Positions 45,412 through 56,006 of a stretch of 64,000 bases of DNA are shown here, in pieces. Under the pieces are notes generated by a model that did no database searches, was not told the DNA's origin, and saw only the letters and a program-made list of their open reading frames with translations. The stretch covers positions 2,363,018-2,427,017 of the forward strand of contig NW_006497557.1 in NCBI RefSeq assembly GCF_000471905.2. The letters are read 5' to 3'. How positions within the stretch are numbered: the first letter of the stretch is position 1; every line of letters starts with the position of its first letter. The stretch comes from Amborella trichopoda (Eukaryota; Streptophyta; Magnoliopsida; Amborellales; Amborellaceae). The position numbers were made by a program, and so were the translations under genes.

Positions 45412-48400
45412 GTGTTCGCATTCACTGAGCAAGAGGCTAAGGAATCCACCTTGGTGAACAAAGGTATACTCTCAATTTGTGATATTAATGCAAAAGTCTT
45501 AATCGACCCAGGATCCTCTCATTCATTTATTTCACCCCATTTTTCTCATTACTTAAATGCTGCACCTGCATGTCTCAATTACACTTTAGTAGTATGTACA
45601 CATGTGGGAGACTCTATGAAATTGATAAAGGATAGAAACAATGTATGATTACAATTGATGGGTGTGACCTGCCAATAGACCTGATCCACCTAGATATTCG
45701 AGACTTTGACATAATTCTAGGCATGGATTGGTTGTTTACACACCATTCCACCATCGATTGCCAAGGAAAGACTATAACCTTTAAACGCCTGGATCAAGCG
45801 AAAGTACACTTTGAAGGCATTAGGGATACTTCTCCTATGCACTTTATCTCTGCCCTTCGGACCTCTCGCCTCTTGGCTAAGATATATGTTGTACATCTGA
45901 CATATGTAGTAGAGAATCAGGATGTTCAGACCCAGTTAGAAGAGATACCCATAGTAAAAGAATACCCTGAGGTGTTATCAGAAGAATTACCATCCCTACC
46001 TCTAGAAAGAGAAATTGACTTTGAGATAGAGGTAGTACCTGGCACAACTCCCATTTCTAAAGCCCCTTATAGAATTGTCCTATAAGGCGGCATTGAGAGA
46101 GTTAAAAGATCAGTTGCAGGAATTATTGGATAAGGAATTCATCCGACCAAGTGTGTCACCTTAAGGTGCGCCGGTCCTGTTCATTAAGAAAAAGGGTAGG
46201 TCATTGAAATTATTATTGACTATAAGCAGTTGAACAAGTGACAATGAAAAATAAGTACCCTGTGCCTAAGATTGACAACCTCTTTGATCAACTCCAAGGA
46301 GCCCAAGTGTTTTCAAAGATTGACCTTAGGTCAGCTTTCAAAACTTGATACGGTCACTATGAGTTTCTTGTGATGGCGTTCGAGTTAACCAATGCCCCTG
46401 TTGTGTTAATGGATTTCATGAATAGGGTTCAGACCCTTCCTAGATGGATTTATAGTGGTGTCTATTGATTGTATCTTGATATATTCTAAGAATTGGGAAT
46501 TGCATGAACAACATCTAAGAATGGTCTTGCAAACTTTGAGCAAGAGCAGATGTTGGCTCCCCAATGTGGCCTTCCTTGGACACATTATTTCTAAGAATGG
46601 AATCACGGTCGACCCCTCGCAGCCATACTTAACTGGGAAAGGCACACAAATGTGACCGAAGTTCGTAGCTTCTTGGGACTGACAGGGTACTTTAGGCGAT
46701 TTGTAAAAGGATTCTCAAAGATAGCGCTCCCCGTAACTCGGCTGACTCTGAAGAATGTAAAATTTGTATGGTCAGAGGAGTGTGAGAGGAGTTTCCTAGA
46801 GTTTAAGAAGAGACAGCCCCAATATTAGCCTTGCCCCAAGGGAATGAAGGCTTTGTAGTTTATACCGATGCATCCCATAAAGGTCTCGGATGTGTACTTA
46901 TGCATAGAGGTAAAGTTATTTCTTATGCCTCCAGGCAGCTAAAGCCGCATGAACAAAACCATTTCACTCACTACTTGGAGCTCGCGGCAGTAGTGTTTGC
47001 GTTAAAAATCTAAAGACACTTTCTCTATGGGGCCCAGTTTAAGGTGTTCACAGACCACTCTCCCAAAAAGAGCTGAACCTGAGGCAAAGAAGATGGATGG
47101 ACTTATCAAATGATTATGACTGTACAATTGATTACCAACCAGGCAAGACCAATGTAGTGGCCGATGCCCTCAGTCGAAAGGTTGTGGTCTCTATAGCACA
47201 TTGAATGATTCAAAAAATGAAGTTGTTAGAGAACGTAGCGGTGTGGCACCCATCTAAGCTCCGTGATGCGAAGGAAGGAATGTTGTCGTGTTTAAAGATG
47301 GAACCCCAAATCCTTCAACAAACAAAAAGGAGATTCCTAGCTGATAAAAATCCTTGAAGAAATGAAAATTGAAGGAAAAGAAGATTTTTCTATGAGCAGT
47401 GATGACTTGTTAAAATTTAAAGCTTGAGTGTGTGTCCCTAATAATGAGAAGATAAAAGGGTTGTCTTAGAGGAAGCACACCACTCCTGCTATACGGTACA
47501 CCCAGGGAGCACAAATATGTACAAAAATTTGACAAAGACCTTCTGGTGGAACAACATGAAGAGAGATATGACACTGTCTGTCGCTAAGTGTTTGACGTGT
47601 CAGGTAGTGAAGACAGAGCATCAGAAACCTGTCGGACTGTTACAGCCTCTGCCCATACCATAATGAAAATGAGAACACAGCACGATGGACTGTGTTTCTG
47701 GATTATTGAGATCAAGTGCAGGGCATGATAGTAACTGGGTCGTGGTGGGTTGATTAATCAAAGCTGCTCATTTTGTATCGGTACGCACGACCTATACTCT
47801 AGACAAGCTAGCTCAGTTGTACATCAGAGAAATTGTGAGAATACATGGAGTGCCCATTAGCATTGTGTGAGACAGGGACACTATATTCACCTCCATATTT
47901 TGGGCAAGTCTGCAGTCAGCATTGAGAATCAAACTTACCATTAGCACCGCCTTTCACCCCCAAAAATATGGACAGTCAGAGAGAATCATCAAGACCTTAG
48001 AGGACATGTTAAGGGCATGTGTCACTGACTTTAAGGGAAGCTGGGAAGACCATCTACCCCTCACAGACTTTGCCTACAACAACAGCTCTCAAGCCAGTAT
48101 TCAGATGACACCTTATGAGGCCATGTATGGAAGAAAGTGTAGGTCGCCCGTCTGTTGGGGCGAGGTGGGTGAAAGAAGATTATTAGGGCCCAAAATGGTT
48201 CAAGTGACTCTGAGAATATTGCCTTGATTAGATAGCGGCTCAAGCTATCCCAAAGTCAACAAAAGAATGACGTCGATAATCACCGGAGGGACCTCGAGTT
48301 TGAAGTAGGGGATCGAGTCTCCCGGAAGGTTTCACCAACCAAGGGTGTTACGAGATTTGGAAAAAGGGGAAATTGAGCCCACGATTCATTGGACCTTTTG

Positions 48401-48745
48401 AATACCTGGAAATAATTAAAAGCGTGGTTTACCGACTTGCCCTGCCACCTAAAGAGACCAGCATCCACAATGTCTTTGATATATCACTGCTAAGAAAATA
48501 TCAACCTGACCCGTCCCATGTCTTGGAGTATGAACCAATCTTGCTTAGGGAAGATTTGACCTATGTTGAGTGACCAATTGGGATATCGGATCGGAGTGTG
48601 CAAGTATTACGTAATAAAGTAATTCCCCTAGTCTGAGTATAATGCTAGTATCATTCAAGGGAAGAATCGACGTGGGAACAAGAGGATGAGATTAAGGAGA
48701 AATACCCCCACCTTTTTAGTCATTGTTACTATGATTTTGAGGACA
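45412..48745 (+). pseudogene. pol: D2 pol: protease, RT, RNase H, integrase, chromodomain-like tail
   Basis: Protease: VLIDPGSSHSFIS (about 45493) and FDIILGMDWL (45706). RT: YPEVLSEELPSLP, then shifts; SKIDLRSAF (46315); the YxDD box reads SIDCILIYS (46461), so the second catalytic Asp is Cys. RNase [16 protein letters not shown] (46858) and [11 protein letters not shown] (46978). Integrase: HHSCYTVH...CLTCQVVK (about 47480-47610), MDCVSGL (47683), a TGA just before DRDTIFT (47875), GQSERIIKTLEDMLRACVTD (47970) with the Glu kept. Tail: GPFEYLEIIKSVVYRLALPP (48384) and VQVLRNKVIPLV...STWEQEDEIKEKYPHLF. At least eight stops or shifts. Confidence 0.85.
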
Positions 48746-49555
48746 AAATCCCTTTTAAAGCGGGCATGATGTAAGGGCTGCAATTTTCTTCCAAGCCAGT
48801 ATCGCCGCTTGAGAAGAGAGTAGCTCCGGTTGGATAAGGAGAGAGTAGCCCCGACTGAAGTAGCGTTGGATCGAGTAGCGCCAGATGGACTAGCGCCGAT
48901 TGGAGTAGCGCCAACTGGAGTAGCGTTGGTTGGAGTAGCACCGATTTGAGAAGTGTCAGTTGGAGTAGCGCTAGCTGGAGTTGCACCGGTTGGAGTAGCG
49001 CTGGCTAAAGTAGCTCCTGTTGGAGTAGTGCCAGTTGGAGTAGTGCCGGCTGGAGTAGCATCGGTTGGATAAGGAGAAAGCAGCGCCGGCTGGAGTAGCA
49101 TCCACAAGAGTAGGAGCAGCTCCAGTTGAAGTAGTGCTGGATGGAGTAGCGCCAGCTAGAGTAGTGCTGGTTGGAGTAGCGTCAGCGGCATCGCCAGTCA
49201 GAGTAGTGCCCACTGAAGTAGCGCCGGTTGGAGTAGCACCGGCTGAAGTAGCACCAGTTGGAGTACACTAGCTAAAGTAGTTCCTATTGAATAAGGAGAG
49301 AGTAGAACTGGTTGGATAAGGAGAGAGTACTGTCGGTTGAAGTAGTGCTGGTAGGATAAGGAGAGAGTCACGCTGGTTGGAGCAGCACTGATTGGATAAG
49401 GAGAGAGTAGCACCGGTTGGTGCAGCGCCGGGAGTGTCTAAGTCAAACGTACAACCTTTATACATGTCAAAGCTTCCCCATACGTGTCAGCGCAATGAGT
49501 GCTTGCGTCAGCCACAGTGTTCTCAAGCCACCCTCTATTTTTAAGCCTTGGGCTG

Positions 49556-50257
49556 GACCGAGTAGCGCCAGATGGAGTAGCGCCGATTGGAGTAGCACCA
49601 ACTAGAGTAGCGTCGGTTGGAGTAGCACCGGTTGGAGAAGTGTCAGTTGGAGTAGCGCTAGCTGGAGTAGCACCGGTTGGAGTAGCGCTTGCTAAAGTAG
49701 CTCTGGTTGGAGTAGTGCCAGTTGGAGTAGTGCCGGCTGGAGTAGCATCGGTTGAATAAGGAGAAAGCAGCGCCGGCTGGAGTAGCATTCGCGGAAGTAG
49801 AAGTAGCTCCAGTTGAAGTAGTGCTGGTTGGAGTAGCGCCAGCTGGAGTAGTGCTGGTTGGAGTAGCGTCAGCGGCATCGCCAGTCAGAGTAGTTTCCAC
49901 TGGAGTAGCGTCGGTTGGAGTAGCACCGGCTGGAGTAGCACCGGCTGGAGTAGCACCAGTTGGAGTACACTAGCTAGAGTAGTTCCGATTGGATAAGGAG
50001 AGAGTAGAACTGGTTGGATAAGGAGAGAGTAATGTCGGTTGAAGTAGTGCTGGTAGGATAAGGAGAGAGTCGCATTCGTTGGAGCAGCACTGATTGGATA
50101 AGGAAAGAGTAGCACTGGTTGGTGCAGCGTCGGGAGTGTCTAAGTCAAACGTACAACCTTTATACATGTCAGAGCTACCTCGTACGTGTCAGCGCAATGA
50201 GTGCTTACGTCAGCCACAGTGTTTTCAAACCACACTCTATTTTTAAGCCTTGGGCAA
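49556..50257 (+). repeat. Second copy of ~690-bp tandem duplication in D2 3' LTR
   Basis: Repeats 48868-49555 nearly base for base, e.g. GAGTAGCGCCAGATGGA at 48873 and 49560, and GTGTCTAAGTCAAACG at 49434 and 50136. Only the 3' LTR has it, so it arose after insertion (or the 5' LTR lost it). Confidence 0.85.
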
Positions 50258-51583
50258 CCCGTGTCTCTCCCATTTTTTTTTCTCAACTTTTGCTCTCTCT
50301 TGAAGTCCATTGATGCTTCTTTCAAGAAAGCCCACAGGGAAAGCCCGTGGAGGCCATGCGTGAGGATTTGTGATACCGTGAGAAGACAAAGTAAGTGGGT
50401 TTTGCTTTATGCATCCATGACTGACGTAAAATATTGAAATGGATGAGATGATATCAAGGAAAACGTGATGTATGAATGGGTTAACATGAGGTTGAAGTTT
50501 TAGTTTGTGCTTTTCAATGCCATGACAATTTTTACTAGATGTATGATCTCTCTTTATTTATGAAAACTAATAAAATTGCTCATTGTGAGACTCCTTATCA
50601 TGAACAAAGTTCCAAGCGCAAAGTGTAGCTTAGCCAAGAAATATTCAGTGCTCTTTAAAAGCATATTAACTTGAGAATATGAATTTACCAGAACTGTGAA
50701 TGTATTTTCATCTATATGTTCGATGACCAAATTGCATCCAAATGGGACCAACTCAGTCCCAAATGAAAGACATGTGTGTATACTCCAAGTTTACTTTTTA
50801 CGTCATGATAATATTTTGCATGGATAATAAGATATAGATTTAAATGTCGAGGCATGACACTGTTCACAGTCGTTGCTATTTCTTGCAACTGTGGTCCTCA
50901 CTCGGAAATTCTTTTGACCTAGTTAATGCTGTATAAAAAACTTGACATTAACGCCACTGGAAATATTTATGAATGTACTTAAAGTTGCATGCTTTGAGAT
51001 TTTTGAAACTTCCCACGGATTTTGTGCTATGACCCGAAATGCGCAAACATGTCACTGCGCACTGTTGTAGGGAAATTTCTAGCAACTAATGCTCACCTTG
51101 TATTGATCTTTTTACCCATCAAATGGCACCCAAATTTCTTCAAATCATCATTTTTGGGTAAAGAACTGTGTATTAGCTTAAGGTTTCATGTTTGAGGCAT
51201 CCCAAGACTTCCCTTATCAGGACAAACACCCTTGCAAGAGGGGCCCATCATTATTATTTCCCATTGGGAAATTCTATGACCATGTGACGCTAAATTAGTT
51301 GGATATGTGATAATTGTGAATGCTATATGATAAATTCCTTGAGAATTCCATAATGATATGTGAATGATGCCTTGTAAACTTCACTTTGTGAGAAAAGGGG
51401 CCACGAGCACGATAATGATGAAATGAATTAACAATGAATGCCATATGCTACTGAGAAAGCTTATGTGTACATGCCCAGTGATAGCTTATGAAATGCATGT
51501 CCTTTGCTAAATGTTACGACGTTATGATGAAATATGATTCATCTGTTATGAAGCAATGAATGGCCACTGCTTATATTGTTCTT

Positions 51584-51752
51584 GACCACTACGCGGTGGG
51601 ACACTCACCGGTAGTTGATATTGTTATGATGATGTGATGAATGGCCACTGTTTATATTGATATTAGCCACTACGCTGTGGGACACGCACTGGTAGTGGAT
51701 GCCACTATGAAATTGCCTACTATGGAATGGACACTCATCGGTAGTAAGGAAA
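51584..51752 (+). repeat. Hairpin repeats in D2 3' LTR
   Basis: CCACTACGCGGTGGGACACT...GGTAGTTGAT, CCACTACGCTGTGGGACACG...GGTAGTGGAT and a decayed third, matching 43198-43362. Confidence 0.75.
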
Positions 51753-52713
51753 GAGATGACAACATATCCCCTAACCTACAAAATGATAGGAGCGGGTTAA
51801 GGGAGAGGATAAAGGGACACACCCTTGATTTATGAAATGATATGTGATTGATGCCTTGCAAGGTAAGGGTCGATCGAAACCCCAATGCGCGCTGGAGACT
51901 ATGTGAGTGTGTTGAGGGTATTACGAAGTGGATACCGTCCCTCCTGTGTGATGGTAGAGGCCTTTAACACTGGGATTGGCTTAGCCTGATTGATAGGGCC
52001 TCTACTATGAGAGTAGGTGATTTAGGGAGCACGTGGGTAATATTGAATTTTTTTAGAACGTGCGTTTAGCATTATATTGATGGAATGATTTATGATTTCA
52101 CAAATTGAAGGCTTTGATAGTATTGGTTTATGATTTAAATGAAATGTTCGTATTCACTGTCTTGACTTGATATGCATTTACGCTAAATTCTGACTTTATA
52201 TTGATAAGTTGTACTGTTGTTACATATGGATAGAACCACCACAGATGCATAACACTAGACCAGCTTACTGGGCAGTATAGCTCATCTCAATATTTCTCCT
52301 CTCCTTATAGATTGATAGTGACAAGTACAGGGCTGAAAGTTCATGTTTGGCAGCTGAAAGACAAAGCTAGTGTTCTTGAAGAAGGTGCTTAGACCTTGTC
52401 TATGTCTGGGCTATTTACCTCTGGTTTTGTTTTGTTCTTGGTGGATATGTGTAATATTAGGCCTAGATTCCCCAAACTGAATGTGATATTTTGGAAGATT
52501 TTTATATTATGGATTTTTGGTGAATGAAATTTCCTATGTTCATCTACTTGTTGAGTTATTCTTTTAGTTCTTTCCTATGGTTTGCTCGATTTCTGAGTAT
52601 AAAGGCGTTGTGTCAACTCCTGCCTAAATAACAAACATTACATTGGTTCACGAACCTGCGCTCGCTTGCCCGTCGCAGCGTTGGCTAAGGTGATCGGGGT
52701 TGGGGTTGTGGCA

Positions 52714-54486
52714 CTTTCTCTCTCCTCCCCTCTTTCTCTCTCCTCCCCTTTTCTCTCTTCTCCCCTCTTTCTCTCTCCTAGTCTTTCTCTCTCCTCCCAT
52801 CCTTCTCTCTCCTCCTCTTTCCTTCTCTCTCCTCCTCTCCTTCTCTATCTTCTTCTCATCCTTATCTCTCTTTCTCTCTCTTCTCTTCTCATATCTATAT
52901 CTCTCTCTCTTCTTCTCATCCCTATCTCTCTTTCTCTCTCTTCTCTTCTCATCTCTACCTATCTTTCTCTCTCTTCTTCTCATCCTTATCTCTCTTTCTC
53001 TCTCTTCTCTTCTCTTCTCTTCTCTATCTCTCTTTCTCTCTCCTTCTCATCCTTATCTCTCTTTCTCTCTCTTCTTCTCATCCCTATCTCTCTTTCTATC
53101 TCTTCTTCTCATATTTATATTTCTCTCGCTTCTTCTCATCCCTATTTCTCTTTCTATCTCTTCTTCTCATCCCTATTTCTCTTTCTATCTCTTCTTCTCA
53201 TCTTTATATTTCTCTCTCTTCTTCTCATCTCCATCTCTTTTTTTGCACTCAGTCTAACACAATCAGTGAAGCATAGCGCCGGCTGTATCTTCCCTCTCTT
53301 CTCGTCTAACACAAACGATGATGCTTAGCACCGACTGCATCCTCTCTCTCTTCTCGTCTAACAGAGTCGGCGAAGCCTAATGTCGACTGCATCTTCTCTG
53401 TTTCTGCTCTTTATCTAACATAATCGGTAAAGCCTAGCGTCGATTGCATCTTCTCTCTCTGCTTATCTAACACAATTGACGAAGCCTAGTGTCGATTGCA
53501 TCTCTCTCTTCTCGATCTAACACAGTTAGTGAAGCCTAGCGTCAACATCATCTTCTCTCTCTTCTCTGTCTGGCACAGTTGGTAATGCTCAACACCGACT
53601 GTGTTACCTCTCTCTTCTTTGTCTAACCCAGTCAACGACGCTTAGCGTCGACTGAGTCCTCCTCCTCTTCTTTACCTAATAGAGTCAACGACGCCTATTT
53701 TTTTCCCTCTTCCCTCATATTCTTCTTTTTCTTTCTTTCTCTTCCCACTCCTTCTTTCTTTTCTATTCTTCTCTTATCATACTCTTCTTATGTTTTTTCC
53801 TTTATGATATCTATTATTCTTTCGTTTGATTAAAGAGGAGTTTAGATTAGCTTATCATGGTATTCTTGTCGTCTAGTCATAATGTCGTTGTGTCATCATT
53901 ACTGTGCCAGCTTTATTGCTACAACACAATAACTATCGTGTCTAGCTAGTCAGTATTGGTATTGACGTCTAATAGTAATCTTATTGAGCCGGTCTAAGTT
54001 ATCGAGCCCGTTTTACTACCACGTCAGGCTAATTACTCATCAGCTTAGTCACTGTGTTGATCTCCCCACCTAGTTAAATTCTTCTCTCCCCCATCTTTCT
54101 TCTCTCATTCTTCTCTTTTTCTTTTGAATGCACATGCTTGTGTACGTTCACCAAAGGGTCTATTGACCCACCTGCCTTATAATAATTGCCATATGTGTGT
54201 GATTACAGAAAACAAAAAAATACAAGGCAAGGGAGGCGATTCTGAACCAGTTTTATTACTGGGGGGCTTTCTTTATGATTTACGAGGGCATCCACGTGAG
54301 CCAGCTCAAGTAAGTCCTGAACCTACCTTAAATTCCTCTCTCACCGATTGGTAACACCTACCCCGTTCTTCAACTAGGTTCTCGAGGGAGCGATCTCAAA
54401 AATATCCCTGGCCTACCCTCGAAACCCAAGACCTATGCTACCAGATCCTCAAAGGATTCGGAGGGCAAGATTGAGGCACCTAACCA
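52714..54486 (+). repeat. T6 5' LTR, right part
   Basis: Continues the pyrimidine tract cut by D2 (52714-53250, dominated by TCTCTCTTTCTC and CTTCTCATCC units). Then about nine modules with AGTC-GGCGAAGCCTAGCGTCGACTG-like cores (53250-53700), a second pyrimidine tract, and the conserved 3' block with GATTACAG at 54201-54208. It ends CCTAACCA at 54486. 54540-54745 downstream of the PBS is untranslated leader. Confidence 0.8.
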
Positions 54487-54489
54487 GCT

Positions 54490-54508
54490 TGGCGACTCCA
54501 TTGAGGAC
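54490..54508 (+). promoter_or_regulatory. T6 primer-binding site
   Basis: TGGCGACTCCATTGAGGAC, two transitions away from the T5 site, three bases after the LTR end. Confidence 0.75.
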
Positions 54509-55990
54509 TTACTACCCCTTAGTCAGATCATTCTTGTTTGGCTTGTTTCTTCTTTTATTGTCTGCTTTCATTATCTTTTTACATTTTATTTATGGCCTGA
54601 GTGTTCTGTAACGCATTTATTCGGATCAGAGATTTTCTTATCCCCTCATTCGTGAGTGTCCCTAAGGAACAAGTTGCTTCGACTTCGTTCCCAACCATCT
54701 TCTTGAGACCCTTGTCTAGCTCTCAGGTCTTAACCTAGACTGGTGTGAGTCGAGACTTAAAGGTCTCTCACTCCCCATCTCCTCTTTCTGGTGGAAACTC
54801 CACCAAGGTGCCCTGCATCGGTAGCACTATTGTTGCCCCACACAGATCCTTTACCGGTCGTGCTCTTAAGGTACGTCGAAAGGTTGCCCAATCCCTTTCT
54901 GCAAAAGGCAAACAAGTTGTCATTACTTCTGTGGCTTTCTACCCCCTAGATTTTTGCACCATTGGTCTCAATTGCTAGAGGCTCAACACATCGAAGAGGA
55001 AACCCCACGGTCTCCACCCCTCACATACATCACAAGGCTTGTGGGTCACCCACTCATGCCACATTTTGGGTCAACCCTTGTGCTACAGCGAGGAAGCATC
55101 CAGGATCAGACCTACTAAGGTCAGGTCTGACACATGATGATCACATGCATCTAACTGCTCGGGACACTGCTGTCATTATGCCAACCCGAGTACAAAGGAG
55201 ATGACCTCCTTATCTTCTTATTCAGCCAACACGAGCGCACCCTGTAAGGGGCAGGCCTACACCTGTTTTCTTACAGACACCTGCGCGTAGTTCTCGGCCT
55301 CCTAAGGCCACATCACTAGCATGAGCCCGGGCTGACTCCCAAGTCTCCCATAATCCTTCTTCAAGGGATGCACACGTGTCGCCATCACCGATGTCTGCTT
55401 GCCCTTGACTCGATCCTTCTCATGACTCAATCCTTCTTTGGCCCACTCCTCCTTCATCAAGCAAGCACCTTCAGCCTTGGCACTCGAAGGTTTTCCCCAA
55501 GAGTACCATCCTGAATCAACCCCGTCACTTTAGTCATGTCTCTGGAGCTCATAAGAGAGCTCAGGGCATCGACCTGATGGAAGATTGAGTCTTTCATCCT
55601 CCCCGGCCTAAGAAGACTCCAGTACTTGGCCCTCATCCATTGCCGAACTTGATGAAGACAACTCTCTCCTATGCAAGAAGAGCTGACCAACCGTGACCTA
55701 GATTGAAGTCTTGGCGTGAGGCCCATCAAAACTTCAAGGCAAAATGCGATAAAGGTCTACAAATTTTGACTAGGGAGGTGATCAAGGCAGTCAAAACAAC
55801 CAATTCTAACGACCCTCTTCACTTGAATCCCTTCTACCCCCTTCAGACGATGAAGCCTAAAGAAGTGCTCCATGAGCCCTTGCTGTGGTTACTGTCGTAC
55901 AAGAAGACCTAGCCACTCAGCAACCACGGTCCCAAGATCGTCGAGAACCAGTCCAAATGCGATCAGCATACAAGAGTGGAGTTTAGTCAG
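54509..55990 (+). pseudogene. T6 leader reading frame (ORF1-like)
   Basis: 54745-54978 (SRDLKVSHSPSPLSGGNSTK, then VAQSLSAKGKQVVITSV), shifting near 54965 into 54962-55204 and later 55703-55912 (AHQNFKAKCDKGLQILTREV). All parts match the T2 leader in order. No domain recognised; stops and at least two shifts. Confidence 0.5.
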
Positions 55991-56006
55991 GGCATGCTGC
56001 CCCCCT

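Larger units (their letters stand above)
41540..52713 (+). mobile_element. D2: Tekay/Del-type chromovirus, full length, degenerate
   Basis: 5' LTR 41540-44318, primer-binding site, gag, protease-RT-RNase H-integrase, 3' LTR 48770-52713. Flanks are CTTTT (41535-41539) and CTTTC (52714-52718), a 4/5 target duplication, and the two sides together restore the pyrimidine tract of a Tat-like LTR. By eye the two LTRs differ at very roughly one site in six to eight, so the insertion is old. All genes carry stops and shifts. Confidence 0.9.
48770..52713 (+). repeat. D2 3' LTR, 3.94 kb, with internal duplication
   Basis: TGTAAGGGCTGCAATTTTCT to TTGTGGCA. Minisatellite units fill 48820-49425 and 49560-50125. 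A segment of about 690 bp is present twice in tandem (48868-49555 and 49556-50257), including the single-copy motif GGGAGTGTCTAAGTCAAACG. A TCTATTTTTAAGCC box follows each copy (49532, 50234). About 550 bp at 50305-50870 have no counterpart in the 5' LTR. Otherwise collinear with it. Confidence 0.85.
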
